In this document: piece by piece, positions 25,926 through 34,420 of the stretch
Numbering within the stretch: the stretch's first letter is position 1
How the letters are laid out: each line of letters begins with the position of its first letter
Assembly: GCA_029558515.1 (NCBI GenBank)
Contig: JAKQEM010000047.1
Coordinates: 1-42,476, forward strand
Source: a bacterium
Lineage (GTDB): Bacteria > Patescibacteriota > Gracilibacteria > Peribacterales > Peribacteraceae
Direction: 5' to 3'
DNA: 42,476 bases
Position numbers and translations under genes: made by a program
Notes under the pieces: model-generated
Told to the model about the DNA's origin: nothing
Database searches by the model: none
What the model saw: only the letters and a program-made list of their open reading frames with translations

Positions 25926-26371
25926 GATGGAATGGGGGTATCGAGATCCTCGACGCGCGCTTGATGGCGTCCTCCCTCGAAGGGCGTCTCCAGGAAGATA
26001 TCGACCATGCGGCAAGCGAGCACGGGATCGGTGAACCGCCCGCCCATGGAGCAGACATTGGCATCATTGTGGAATCGCGCCAGCCTCGCAATTTCCTCGC
26101 TGTAACACAGCGCCGCGCGAATGCCCCGGACCTTGTTGGCCGCCATGATCTCGCCGTTGCCGCTCCCGCCGAAGATGAACCCGGGCATTCCCTGTTCCAG
26201 CACCACGGCGCACACCTTCCGGATAATCGGAGGATAATCCACGGGATCGACGTCGAACGTCCCCGTGTCGACGGTGTCGATGCCCTGTTGCCGCAGGTGT
26301 TCCTTCACCGCTTCCTTGAGCGTGAATCCGGCATGGTCACTCCCGAGCGCGACGCGTGTGATCTTCTGCAT
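25922..26371 (-). CDS. rpiB: Ribose-5-phosphate isomerase B
   Basis: 149 residues from ATG 26371 (MQKITRVALGSDHAGFTLKE). It interconverts ribose-5-P and ribulose-5-P. The signature GFIFGGSGNGEIMAANKVRGIRA resembles the mycobacterial type, in which a Glu replaces the catalytic Cys of E. coli RpiB. RFHNDANVCSMGGR is the phosphate-binding segment. A TACCAT 6 nt before the ATG is a possible -10 box. It is the first gene of the rpiB-rpe-DUF192 unit and is divergent from tpiA. Confidence 0.95.
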   Translation of the reverse strand: MQKITRVALGSDHAGFTLKEAVKEHLRQQGIDTVDTGTFDVDPVDYPPIIRKVCAVVLEQGMPGFIFGGSGNGEIMAANKVRGIRAALCYSEEIARLARFHNDANVCSMGGRFTDPVLACRMVDIFLETPFEGGRHQARVEDLDTPIPS

Positions 26372-26431
26372 GACCTCATGGTACGTCAGACGCCCTACCA
26401 TCGGGAAGAGCAGTTGCGTATGCTGATGACC

Positions 26432-27190
26432 ATGACCGACCGCACGCCCCTCATCGCCGCCAACTGGAAAATGCATTCGCCGCCCGCAGGATGGGACGCC
26501 GACGATTCGCCCTACCGTTCCACCAACCGTGTCGACGTCATCGTCTTCCCGACAATGCTGGATCTCGTCGCGTGCATGGGCGAGGAACTGATCACGGGTG
26601 CGCAGTACGGCCGGGCGGAGGAAGCGGGCGCCTTCACGGGCGACGTCTCCATACGGATGCTCGCATCCATCGGCTGCACGCACGTGCTGTGCGGACATTC
26701 CGACCGGAGAAAATTCCACGGCGAATCCGACGACGATGTCGCGCGGCAAGTCATCGCCGCACTGGAAGCGGACATGATCCCGATCCTGTGCGTCGGTGAG
26801 ACACTGGAAGAACGCAATGCCGGACGATCCGAAGAAGTGATACGGCGGCAATTGGATGCGGTGCTGACTGCAATGCAAAATGCAAAATGCAAAATGCAAA
26901 ATTCATCGTTCGTCGTCGCTTACGAGCCCGTCTGGGCCATCAGCCGCGGCGACCCCACCATCCCGGCCGCCACGCCGGATGATGCACAGAAGATGCACGC
27001 CTTCATCCGTTCCTTGCTGTCCAAATCCCAAATCCCAAATCCCAAATCCCTTCGTCTTTTGTACGGCGGTTCCATGAACGCCTCCAACGCCGCAGCTTTA
27101 CTGGCACAGCCCGACATCGACGGCGGACTGGTGGGAGGAGCCTCGCTGCAGCCGGAGGAATTCCGCAAGATTGTGGAAGCCGCCCGATAG
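26432..27190 (+). CDS. tpiA: Triosephosphate isomerase with repeat-encoded insertions
   Basis: About 252 residues from ATG 26432 (MTDRTPLIAANWKMH); a TATGCT box 7 nt upstream supports this start over the in-frame ATGs at 26420 and 26426. It interconverts dihydroxyacetone phosphate and glyceraldehyde-3-P. Catalytic residues are present: the Asn and Lys of ANWKMH, the His of CGHSDRR (Asp in place of the usual Glu) and the Glu of AYEPVWAI, followed by loop 6 and the phosphate-binding YGGSMN. The N-terminal part between strand 1 and strand 2 is short. Two heptanucleotide repeats lie inside the gene and encode AMQNAKCKMQN and SKSQIPNPKS, which should fall in surface segments. The reading frame stays intact. 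Confidence 0.95.
   Translation: MTDRTPLIAANWKMHSPPAGWDADDSPYRSTNRVDVIVFPTMLDLVACMGEELITGAQYGRAEEAGAFTGDVSIRMLASIGCTHVLCGHSDRRKFHGESDDDVARQVIAALEADMIPILCVGETLEERNAGRSEEVIRRQLDAVLTAMQNAKCKMQNSSFVVAYEPVWAISRGDPTIPAATPDDAQKMHAFIRSLLSKSQIPNPKSLRLLYGGSMNASNAAALLAQPDIDGGLVGGASLQPEEFRKIVEAAR
26873..26900. repeat. Heptanucleotide tandem repeat R3 (ATGCAAA) inside tpiA
   Basis: Four exact 7-bp units ATGCAAA. Because 7 is not a multiple of 3 the units are read in all three frames (MQ-NAKCKMQ), just before the AYEPVWAI catalytic strand. Confidence 0.95.
27023..27050. repeat. Heptanucleotide tandem repeat R4 (AAATCCC) inside tpiA
   Basis: Four exact 7-bp units AAATCCC encoding QIPNPKS, between helix FIRSLL and the LRLLYGGS strand. 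The reverse complement GGGATTT closely resembles repeat R1. Confidence 0.95.
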
Positions 27191-27200
27191 GATTGTCGAG

Positions 27201-27230
27201 TATTGGGTATTGGGTATTGGGTATTGGGTA
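27201..27230. repeat. Heptanucleotide tandem repeat R5 (TATTGGG)
   Basis: Four exact 7-bp units in the tpiA-slipin intergenic region. Confidence 0.95.
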
Positions 27231-27243
27231 TACTCTATACACA

Positions 27244-27271
27244 ATACTCCATACTCCATACTCCATACTTC
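27244..27271. repeat. Heptanucleotide tandem repeat R6 (ATACTCC)
   Basis: Three exact 7-bp units and a degenerate fourth, ending at the slipin ATG. R5 and R6 fill the space where a promoter or leader would be expected. Confidence 0.9.
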
Positions 27272-27272
27272 C

Positions 27273-28028
27273 ATGCCCTTCCTCCTCCCCCTCTTCACCA
27301 TCGGCATTCCCGCCCTCATCCTCATCCTGCTCCTCATTCGCCAGGTGGATCAGTACGAACGCGGCATCATCCTCACGATGGGGAAATTTTCGAAGATCTG
27401 GCAACCGGGATGGCACGTCATCATTCCCGTGTTCCAACGGCTCATCAAAGTCGATGTCCGCGTGAAGGCCGTCGACGTGCCGGATCAGGAAGCCATCACC
27501 AAAGACAACATCCCCGTGCGCATCAACGCCGTCATCTACTACAAGGTCAATGATGCGGCAAAAGCCGTCATTGAAGTGGAAGATTTTTACTACGCAGTCT
27601 CGCAGCTGGCGCAGACCACCATGCGCAACGCGGTGGGCGAAGTGACATTGGATGAACTTCTGTCCAACAAGAAGGAAATCAGCGTGAAGATCAAAGAAGC
27701 AGTCGACACGGCATCAGACCCGTGGGGCATCGACGTGCAATCGGTGGAACTCAAAGACATCGTCCTGCCCGATAGCTTGAAGCGCACCATCGCGAAAGTC
27801 GCGGAAGCGGAGCGCGAGAAGCGCGCGGTCATCATCAATTCCGAAGGGGAAGTCGCCGCGGCGAAGAACATGGCCGAAGCCGCCCACACGCTGGCTGCCT
27901 CACCCGGCGCGCTGCATCTGCGAACGCTGCAGAGCATCAATGACTTGAGCTCCGACCAATCCAACACCACCGTGTGGATGGTGCCGGTGGAAGTCCTGAA
28001 GGCGTTGGAGGGTCTCGCTAAAAAATAA
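27273..28028 (+). CDS. Slipin/stomatin-type SPFH (band 7) membrane protein
   Basis: 251 residues from ATG 27273 (MPFLLPLFTIGIPAL); frames further upstream only translate the R5/R6 repeats. One N-terminal membrane segment (~5-22) is followed by an SPFH domain: VDQYERGIILTMGKFSKIWQPG, VDVPDQEAITKDNIPVRINAVIYYKV, QTTMRNAVGEVTLDELLSNK and a coiled-coil segment (KVAEAEREKRAVIINSEGE). Slipins oligomerise in membrane microdomains and often regulate membrane proteases. No NfeD partner is adjacent, but ftsH is nearby. Confidence 0.93.
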   Translation: MPFLLPLFTIGIPALILILLLIRQVDQYERGIILTMGKFSKIWQPGWHVIIPVFQRLIKVDVRVKAVDVPDQEAITKDNIPVRINAVIYYKVNDAAKAVIEVEDFYYAVSQLAQTTMRNAVGEVTLDELLSNKKEISVKIKEAVDTASDPWGIDVQSVELKDIVLPDSLKRTIAKVAEAEREKRAVIINSEGEVAAAKNMAEAAHTLAASPGALHLRTLQSINDLSSDQSNTTVWMVPVEVLKALEGLAKK

Positions 28029-28073
28029 GGCGACCATTCCATCACAATCAGTACGTCACCCTGAGCTTGCTAC

Positions 28074-28107
28074 AAAAAAAACGACACCGAGCGGTGTCGT
28101 TTTTTTG
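28074..28107. terminator. Bidirectional intrinsic terminator
   Basis: ACGACACC (28081-28088), loop GAGC and GGTGTCGT (28093-28100), flanked by A7 and T7. It serves both the slipin gene (plus) and the 292-aa membrane protein gene (minus). Confidence 0.95.
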
Positions 28108-28122
28108 AAAATGTACGAACCT

Positions 28123-29001
28123 TTACTGCTTCACAGGTACCGACTTCGGATTCTCCATGATGGTGAGAGCCAGACGCAGGGAGAACAGAATGGCGAAGGC
28201 ACTGATACCCTGCTGCACCATCTGCATCACCCACGCGCCCACCGGAGCGGACACGGCGCCGATGATGCCTACGACCATGCCCAGCACCAAGGATACGACG
28301 AAGAGCACCACGGCGAGCACGATGCCATTGCCCCAGATCTTGCCCCAGTACCCCGCGGTGGCTCCGTAACTCAGGCGGGCACTCTCCATCACGCCTTTTC
28401 CGTCACGCACCAGATACACGATGGATGCGATGAAACGGGGACCCAGGACGATGGCGGGGATGACGAACAACCAGACGAAGGAGCGAAGGAAAATCCAGAT
28501 CATCAAGCCGATCATCGGAAGAATGAGACCGGGTATCTGACGCGCGATGACCGCAGGGTCCTTCACGTCTTTCAGCGCGAGGATGGAGAAGTACGTCAGC
28601 GCGATGGCACTGATGAGAAAACTGATCAGGGCGCCGATGCTGAGAGCCGGCACCATCGTCCCGAACGCACCCAGGAATTTTCCGGTCACGAAGGCAGCCT
28701 GCTCCTCCTCCGTCATGCCCTCCAGCTCCTGATTGATTCCGCCCAATCCGTCCATCATCTCTTGCAGCGCCGCTTCATCGCCCGCTTCCGCCAGTCTGCC
28801 GAGTTCCTCCAGGCGCGCAGGATCGATCCCCAAACCTTCCATGAGCGCACCGGTACCGCGCTGGACATCTTTCTGCAGTAAGCCCTGCGTGATCGCGATG
28901 AGTGTGCCGAAAATAACCGCGCCGATGAGGACCAGCTTGAGAGAGGAACGGAATGAAGACCAGCTCTGCGAGAGCAAAGGACCGAGAGTCAGTGCAGCCA
29001 T
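28123..29001 (-). CDS. Polytopic membrane protein, unknown function
   Basis: 292 residues with about five to six TM helices: LVLIGAVIFGTLIAI, ALSIGALISFLISAIALTYFSIL, LILPMIGLMIWIFLRSFVWLFVIPAIVL, and GIVLAVVLFVVSLVLGMVVGII. A soluble acidic helical loop (~55-105; ARLEELGRLAEAGDEAALQEMM) follows the first helix. The pattern resembles glycerophosphodiesterase-associated or DUF975/YciC-type membrane domains, but I cannot assign a family. It lies 61 bp downstream of dprA on the same strand. Confidence 0.7.
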   Translation of the reverse strand: MAALTLGPLLSQSWSSFRSSLKLVLIGAVIFGTLIAITQGLLQKDVQRGTGALMEGLGIDPARLEELGRLAEAGDEAALQEMMDGLGGINQELEGMTEEEQAAFVTGKFLGAFGTMVPALSIGALISFLISAIALTYFSILALKDVKDPAVIARQIPGLILPMIGLMIWIFLRSFVWLFVIPAIVLGPRFIASIVYLVRDGKGVMESARLSYGATAGYWGKIWGNGIVLAVVLFVVSLVLGMVVGIIGAVSAPVGAWVMQMVQQGISAFAILFSLRLALTIMENPKSVPVKQ

Positions 29002-29062
29002 GATGAATGTGGGGGGAAAAATATCCCGCCCATCGTATCAAAAATTTTTGGCAACGTGAATA

Positions 29063-30145
29063 TCAGTACGTTCGCACCCACTGTCCGCCGCCCAGGTTCC
29101 GCACGCCGCCGGAGAGTTCCATCATCGTGAGAGCGACGGAGATTTGCGATGCATCCAGTTCCGTCAGTTCCGCCAGATCATCGACGGTCCGTGGCATGGC
29201 GGAGAGGATGCCGTAGAGTATTTTTTCATGCGGTTCCTGCGGCAGGTACGCCGTTGACTGCGGGTCCTGCGGCGCCGCACCCAGTTCCCGCAGCAGATCC
29301 GAAGGGGAGTGCATGAGACGGGCTTCGTTCTGCGCGATGAGACGATGACAACCCGCGCGGTGCTCGTCGAAGATGGGGCCGGGGACGGCGAAGACCTCCC
29401 GTCCGTACTCGAGCGCCAGTTCCGCCGTGATCACGGAACCGCTTCCCTCCGGCGCTTCGCAGACGACCGTGGCGGGAGAGAGCCCCGCGATGATGCGATT
29501 GCGGGAGGGAAAGGTGTACTTGTCAGGCGGCGTCTCCAGGGGAAATTCGCTCAGGAGCAGTCCTCCTGCTTCGAGAATCTCCCGGGATAGGTTCCGGTTA
29601 TCCGGCGGATACACGCTCCCGAGTCCGTTGCCGAGCACCGCGACCGTCCGGCCGCCGTGCAGAGTGGTCTGCCGCGCAACCGCCGCATCGATGCCCAGCG
29701 CCAGTCCGCTGACCGTCACGAATCCCGCACGCACGAGGGGCGCAACGAACGTCTCCACCACTCGTCTGCCGTACGACGTCATGTCCCGCGTTCCCACCAT
29801 GGAAATCAACGGACACCGCAACACCGACCAATCCCCGATACCGGAGAGGAAGACGGGCGGATCGCCGATCTCCCGCAGGAGCGACGGGTAGGATGCGTCT
29901 TCCAGTGACAGGAGCGTCACTCCCCGGCGTTCCATCTCCTTGCGATAGCGCACTGCGTCGAACGCATGCTTCCGTTCCAACACTCTTTCGATGGTATCTG
30001 ATCGCAGCTTCAACCCGCGCAGCACCTCCGGAGAGAGCTCCGTGAGCGCCGTGTCCAGATCGCCGTAGTACTGCTTCAGCACTTCATAGCGCCGAACATC
30101 GAGCACTCCCAGCCACCACCAGAGCAATGCGGATTCTGCGTGCAT
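29063..30145 (-). CDS. dprA: DNA processing protein DprA
   Basis: 360 residues. The N-terminal helical domain is at ~1-70. The Rossmann-like ssDNA-binding core contains SMVGTRDMTSYGRRVVETF, TVSGLALGIDAAVAR, VLGNGLGSVYPPDN, LLSEFPLETPPDKYTFPSRNRIIAGLS and EGSGSVITAELALEYGREVFAVPGP. A C-terminal winged-helix domain starts near DDLAELTELDASQIS. DprA loads RecA on incoming single strands in natural transformation. With pilT in the window it supports DNA uptake by this cell. The start is supported by a TAGACT box 6 nt before the ATG. Confidence 0.96.
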   Translation of the reverse strand: MHAESALLWWWLGVLDVRRYEVLKQYYGDLDTALTELSPEVLRGLKLRSDTIERVLERKHAFDAVRYRKEMERRGVTLLSLEDASYPSLLREIGDPPVFLSGIGDWSVLRCPLISMVGTRDMTSYGRRVVETFVAPLVRAGFVTVSGLALGIDAAVARQTTLHGGRTVAVLGNGLGSVYPPDNRNLSREILEAGGLLLSEFPLETPPDKYTFPSRNRIIAGLSPATVVCEAPEGSGSVITAELALEYGREVFAVPGPIFDEHRAGCHRLIAQNEARLMHSPSDLLRELGAAPQDPQSTAYLPQEPHEKILYGILSAMPRTVDDLAELTELDASQISVALTMMELSGGVRNLGGGQWVRTY

Positions 30146-30151
30146 ACGTGC

Positions 30152-30179
30152 AGTCTATGCGCGTCATCTGCCTTTCAAA
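30152..30179 (-). promoter_or_regulatory. Promoter of dprA (leaderless)
   Basis: On the minus strand TTTGAA (30174-30179), a 16-bp spacer, TAGACT (30152-30157), then 6 nt to the ATG at 30145. Confidence 0.6.
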
Positions 30180-30198
30180 TGGGGGACGAAGAAAAGAC

Positions 30199-30227
30199 TT
30201 GCCCCCGTGCCACACTTTGCCCACAAT
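30199..30227 (+). promoter_or_regulatory. Candidate promoter of tRNA-Thr
   Basis: TTGCCC (30199-30204), a 17-bp spacer and CACAAT (30222-30227), about 41 nt upstream of the tRNA. Confidence 0.45.
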
Positions 30228-30268
30228 GGAGCCCCTTTCGCCGTTCTTTTCCTTGGCAGAACACCCAA

Positions 30269-30344
30269 GCCGCCGTAGCTCAGCTGGTAGAGCATAGGTA
30301 TCGTAAACCTAGGGTCACCGGTTCAAATCCGGTCGGCGGCTCCA
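30269..30344 (+). tRNA. tRNA-Thr (anticodon CGT)
   Basis: 76 nt with encoded CCA. The acceptor stem is GCCGCCG/CGGCGGC with discriminator T, the D arm GCTC/GAGC, the anticodon stem TAGGT/ACCTA around ATCGTAA (anticodon CGT) and the T arm ACCGG-TTCAAAT-CCGGT. All four arms pair fully. Confidence 0.97.
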
Positions 30345-30660
30345 TGTACCAGAGCACCGCATGCCACAGATCACAATGATCTATGGCTATTTCGCTGACG
30401 CTCATGCGGCGCACGGTACATGGCACGCCACCGACGAACCACATACGCCGTGTTCTGTAACGTACGACCTTTCCTTTCCCGCCCCAGGCGGGGCTGCTCG
30501 AAGAAATCCAATTTTGTTTCCAATCTATTGGCGAGCCGAAGAGGAGAACGAAATGGGTGAATGTCCGGAGCCCAAAAGAATAGTAGTAACCAGATGGTAT
30601 GGGGTCTAAACTACGTTCGTTTATTTTTAGTGAGAGCAAATTAATCCAAAATATGTACGA
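30345..30660. other. Interval between tRNA-Thr and the type III RM operon
   Basis: No convincing gene. An 82-codon frame (30361-30609, +) begins MPQITMIYGYF but has no start signal and no recognised domain. The minus-strand frame across the tRNA is a typical spurious tRNA translation. A short palindrome (GCCCC-AGGC-GGGGC, ~30482-30495) resembles those at 16196 and 37139. No copy of the tRNA 3' end was found downstream, so integration at this tRNA is unproven. Confidence 0.45.
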
Positions 30661-30689
30661 TTGTACACCCTCACTTCATTCGTTATACT
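30661..30689 (+). promoter_or_regulatory. Promoter of the mod-OLD-res operon (leaderless)
   Basis: TTGTAC (30661-30666), a 17-bp spacer, TATACT (30684-30689), then 6 nt to the ATG at 30696. Confidence 0.75.
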
Positions 30690-30695
30690 CTCCAC

Positions 30696-32696
30696 ATGAC
30701 TAAGCCGCAAAAACTCAAAGGCACTTCGCTCAATCCACAGGAAGAACTACTCGCGCTGCTTCGGGCGCAATTCCCCGAGGTATTCAGCGACGGCAAAGTG
30801 GATGCTAAAAAGATCAAGGCGACTCTGGGTGAAGCCGTGGACGTAAACGGTGAACGCTACGGGCTTTCATGGGCTGGGAAAAACGATTGTTTTAGGCACA
30901 TTCAGGAGCCGACGACTGCGACGCTGAAGCCGATGCATGGAGAGTCCGTTGATTTTGAGACGACCAAAAATATCTTCATCGAGGGAGATAACCTTCAGGT
31001 GCTGAAGGTGTTGCAGAAGTCGTACTACGGAAAGGTGAAAATGATCTATATAGACCCGCCGTACAACACCGGTAGCGACAGCTTCATTTACCCGGATCGT
31101 TTTCAGGAATCCAAAGAGGAATACATGGAGCGCATTGGCCAGAAAGAGGAGGGGCATCTAACGCGCGAAGGCATGTGGCAGAAGAATAGTAAGGACAACG
31201 GCCACTATCACAGCAACTGGCTTTCCATGATGTATCCGCGTTTGTTTTTGGCTAGGAATCTCTTGAGGCAGGATGGAGTGATTTTCGTCTCTATTGACGA
31301 CGGTGAAACCGCCAATCTTAAACTTCTTCTCGACGAAGTCTTTGGAGAACAAAACTTTATCGACACAATTGCTGTGGAGATGTCCACAACATCTGGTCCT
31401 AAAACTGTTAATGCACAACAAGGGACAATTGTTAAAAATGTGGAGTTCGTTCACATCTACAGCAAATCAGGCGAGTTCGATCGCACACCTCACACCCCAT
31501 TGCTCGACGGCATTGACTCCTACGACACTCACTACTCCATCTGGATGAATGATGACGGTAGCCTTGGAAACCTCGCAGAGAAGATGGCAAACGATAAAAC
31601 GGTGGGGCAAGAAATCATCCGATATGGATTTTTAGAACGCGAGAAATTTAGCGTCAAGAACATGGATAAACTTCTTTCGGTTTCCGAAGCAGCCAAGTTA
31701 TTCATTAGTGCTAATCTAGACAAGATCGCTCGTATCGATCGAGCACCTGTTGTCGCACAGGGAAGATCTACGCAAGTTGGGCGATGGGAGAGGTTTGAGG
31801 CCGATCACAGAACTTACATTCTTACGACGTTAGAGAGTGGCGCCCTTCAAGCACTAATGCCGCTTTCTCTAAATTACCGGATGTCCGATGATTACAAGCC
31901 CAGATTTGGGAGGACAGTTATCCGTGGTGACCTTTGGAAGGGATTCCATCAAGACATGGGCAACGTTGCGAAGGAGGGTGATACAGAATTTTCGAACGGG
32001 AAAAAACCAGTTCGACTTATCAAGCAATTAATGAGATGGGCAAGCACCACTCACGATGGCATCGTGCTCGACTTCTTCGCAGGATCAGGCACAACCGCCC
32101 ATGCTGTTATGGCACTGAACGCTGAAGTCGATAGCACTCTTCAGTGCATTTCTGTTCAGCTTGACGAGCCATGCGACGAGGCAAGCGAAGCAAAAAAAAC
32201 GGGGTTCCATACGATTGCGGATATCGCGCGGGAGCGTATTCGCCGTGCTGGGAAGAAGATCAAGAAAGAGACTGGCAAGAAGATTGATTATGGTTTCAAG
32301 GCGTTCCGGTTAGAGGAAAGCAACTTCAAAATCTGGCGCAACGATGTAGGAGATGCCGATGCGCTGGCGAAGCAAATGGAAATGTTCATAGATAACGTGA
32401 AGAAGGACAGCACGCAGGAAAATATTCTGTGTGAATTGATGCTGAAAACCGGACTGGATCTCAATACGCCGACCGAGAAAGTGGAACACAAAGCCGGAAC
32501 GTATTTCAAACTAAGCGGCGGCAAGCTCATTGTATGCATTCAGGAAGGCATCACGGAGGCATTGGCAGATAAAGTGTTGGCCGAGAAGCCGGAGAAGTTT
32601 ATCTGTCTGGATAAAGCCTTTGGCGGCAATGACCAATTAAAGACCAACGTTTTGCTCCAGATGGAGCAGGCGGGGGTTGATTTTTCCGTTATCTAA
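30696..32696 (+). CDS. Type III restriction-modification system methyltransferase (Mod)
   Basis: 666 residues. Motif order is that of beta-class N6-adenine methyltransferases: the catalytic DPPYNTG (120-126) precedes the SAM-binding motif LDFFAGSGTTAHAV (~458-470). The target-recognition region lies between, and the C-terminal ~150 residues (from KIDYGFKAFRLEESNFKIW) match the type III Mod tail. Mod methylates one strand of an asymmetric site and directs the Res subunit. It is first in an operon: the OLD-family gene starts 2 nt after its stop and res follows. Composition in its target-recognition region is somewhat AT-richer than its ends. The target sequence cannot be read from the protein. 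Confidence 0.94.
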   Translation: MTKPQKLKGTSLNPQEELLALLRAQFPEVFSDGKVDAKKIKATLGEAVDVNGERYGLSWAGKNDCFRHIQEPTTATLKPMHGESVDFETTKNIFIEGDNLQVLKVLQKSYYGKVKMIYIDPPYNTGSDSFIYPDRFQESKEEYMERIGQKEEGHLTREGMWQKNSKDNGHYHSNWLSMMYPRLFLARNLLRQDGVIFVSIDDGETANLKLLLDEVFGEQNFIDTIAVEMSTTSGPKTVNAQQGTIVKNVEFVHIYSKSGEFDRTPHTPLLDGIDSYDTHYSIWMNDDGSLGNLAEKMANDKTVGQEIIRYGFLEREKFSVKNMDKLLSVSEAAKLFISANLDKIARIDRAPVVAQGRSTQVGRWERFEADHRTYILTTLESGALQALMPLSLNYRMSDDYKPRFGRTVIRGDLWKGFHQDMGNVAKEGDTEFSNGKKPVRLIKQLMRWASTTHDGIVLDFFAGSGTTAHAVMALNAEVDSTLQCISVQLDEPCDEASEAKKTGFHTIADIARERIRRAGKKIKKETGKKIDYGFKAFRLEESNFKIWRNDVGDADALAKQMEMFIDNVKKDSTQENILCELMLKTGLDLNTPTEKVEHKAGTYFKLSGGKLIVCIQEGITEALADKVLAEKPEKFICLDKAFGGNDQLKTNVLLQMEQAGVDFSVI

Positions 32697-32698
32697 AT

Positions 32699-34420
32699 AT
32701 GAAATTTGAGAAACTTAAAATTTACAATTTTCGTTCAGTAGGGCAGGAGGGTGTAACAATTGATTTTGATGAAAACAATAATTTCTACTCATTGATTGGT
32801 TCTAACAATGCTGGGAAATCAAATATTTTGGATGCTCTTGCAGTCGTGCTTGGCCACTGGAAATTCAAAAAATATCAATGGAGTGAAAAAGATTTTTACA
32901 ATTGTCAAATTCATGATTCAGATGGCAAGCCTATCAAGCTAAGAATAGAGCTTTGGCTTCATGAAAGTTCTAGATTTTTTCTAGAAAACGTTTATGGGCA
33001 ATCGGATAAACAGCAACTTGCTGGATTTTCTTTTGAAATAAAAGCATATGAAAAGGAGACTGATAACCATTTTATTGGTCAACTAAAAATCCCAGATCAC
33101 TTTGCGTTTGCACCAAACGGAGAAACGCTGATAATTATGGAAGCAATTAAAAAAAAGGGCAATAACAATGACGAGGCCGAAAATGTTATAAAAAGAAGTC
33201 CCCATCCTGCGTACGCTAAAGATTATTTGTATCGGCTTGGAAACCTGTATTGCTTGGATATTCAGGATTTACATAAATTTTTTAATCCTAAAGGCTACTC
33301 ACCATTTGCTGATATTCTAAAAAACTACAAAAAAGATTTTCCAAATCCAACCAATACTATTGAGTTGCCAGTCACGACTGATGATGGGGTGCAGACTAAG
33401 GAGATGACAAATTTAAAGGCTTTTGAAATGTGGAGTGGGAGAATTAAATCCATTCTTAAAACGAAGATGCTTGGTGAAATTGAACAGAAGCTTGGAGAGA
33501 ACGTTGCCAAATATTTAGGAATACCGAGTAAAGATTTTAGCATCGGTTTTACCGTTCTTGATTTCGAGGAACTATTTGACGAGCTAATGATTTTAAACAC
33601 CAAAGAAAATGATTGCGTTGAACTACCAATAACCAAGAATGGTGCGGGTTATTTGAGCGTACTTCGTTTAGCTGTAATTGAGACTTTGCTATCTATGAAG
33701 GAATTCCCAAATTCTATTTTTATTATTGATGAACCTGAAATATATCTTCATCCGCATCTTGAAAGATTTTTTTACGAAGCAATTAAGAAACTTGCTTCGG
33801 CTGGACATCAGTTTTTCTTTTCTACACATTCAATAAATTTTTTAAGTTTTGAGGATTATCAGAATGTCGTTCGTGTATGTAAGGCCAAAGGAAGCACTCA
33901 CAAGCATCAACCGACCGAGGAATATTCCCTGAAGGAAGTGAACAAATTAGAAAATAAATTTTTAGAAAAGGGCACAAAAGAATTATTCTTTGCCAAAAAA
34001 GTAATTTTAACGGAAGGGAAAGCAGACAGAATAGTTATCAGCTATTTGCTCTCAGACCTATTAAAAATTGACTGTAACTTAAACAGTATTTCCATAGTAG
34101 ATTGTGGAGGGTTAGGAAATTTATCCGATTACAAAAATGTTTGTAGGAGCCTAAGTATTGGCTATTTTCCAGTCATTGATGGGGATAATGAATCGAGTGA
34201 AGCGGCTACAACTCGCAGCGAAATATTGAATGGCTTAAATGATGAAAATTACTATCAACATCCAGATTGTCTCGAAGTATCACTAGGTTTAGAAAAAGGA
34301 AACAAAAAATACAGTAAGTTATTAGAATTGGTTACCGGAAAGACAAAAGAGCAGATACAAACGACTTTCCCAGATGTACAGGCACTTATTACAAAAATTG
34401 AGACCTTCCTAATGGCATGA
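32699..34420 (+). CDS. OLD-family ATPase with TOPRIM nuclease domain
   Basis: 573 residues. The N-terminal ABC-type ATPase half begins MKFEKLKIYNFRSV, with Walker A GSNNAGKSN (34-42), a signature/Walker B around IFIIDEPEIYLHPHLER and the switch His in FFSTHSINFL. The C-terminal TOPRIM domain begins KKVILTEGKADRIV (Glu ~438) and has the acidic VIDGDNESSEA. OLD proteins are phage-defence nucleases, alone or with a UvrD-type helicase as in Gabija. Here the gene sits between mod and res, 2 nt after mod and overlapping res by ATGA. It is much AT-richer than both (hand count 20 G+C in 60 at 33001-33060 against 36 in 60 at 30721-30780), pointing to a separate origin. Confidence 0.9.
   Translation: MKFEKLKIYNFRSVGQEGVTIDFDENNNFYSLIGSNNAGKSNILDALAVVLGHWKFKKYQWSEKDFYNCQIHDSDGKPIKLRIELWLHESSRFFLENVYGQSDKQQLAGFSFEIKAYEKETDNHFIGQLKIPDHFAFAPNGETLIIMEAIKKKGNNNDEAENVIKRSPHPAYAKDYLYRLGNLYCLDIQDLHKFFNPKGYSPFADILKNYKKDFPNPTNTIELPVTTDDGVQTKEMTNLKAFEMWSGRIKSILKTKMLGEIEQKLGENVAKYLGIPSKDFSIGFTVLDFEELFDELMILNTKENDCVELPITKNGAGYLSVLRLAVIETLLSMKEFPNSIFIIDEPEIYLHPHLERFFYEAIKKLASAGHQFFFSTHSINFLSFEDYQNVVRVCKAKGSTHKHQPTEEYSLKEVNKLENKFLEKGTKELFFAKKVILTEGKADRIVISYLLSDLLKIDCNLNSISIVDCGGLGNLSDYKNVCRSLSIGYFPVIDGDNESSEAATTRSEILNGLNDENYYQHPDCLEVSLGLEKGNKKYSKLLELVTGKTKEQIQTTFPDVQALITKIETFLMA

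Noticed and set aside
24692-27271. Heptanucleotide arrays as a CRISPR
   Set aside because: Units are contiguous 7-mers with no spacers and no cas genes are nearby.
30361-30609. 82-codon frame after tRNA-Thr
   Set aside because: No start signal or domain, and composition like the non-coding flanks; could be a gene remnant but not supportable.
30280-30639. 119-codon minus-strand frame containing PPTGFEPVTLGLRYLCSTS
   Set aside because: This is the well-known spurious translation of a tRNA gene; it is antisense to tRNA-Thr.
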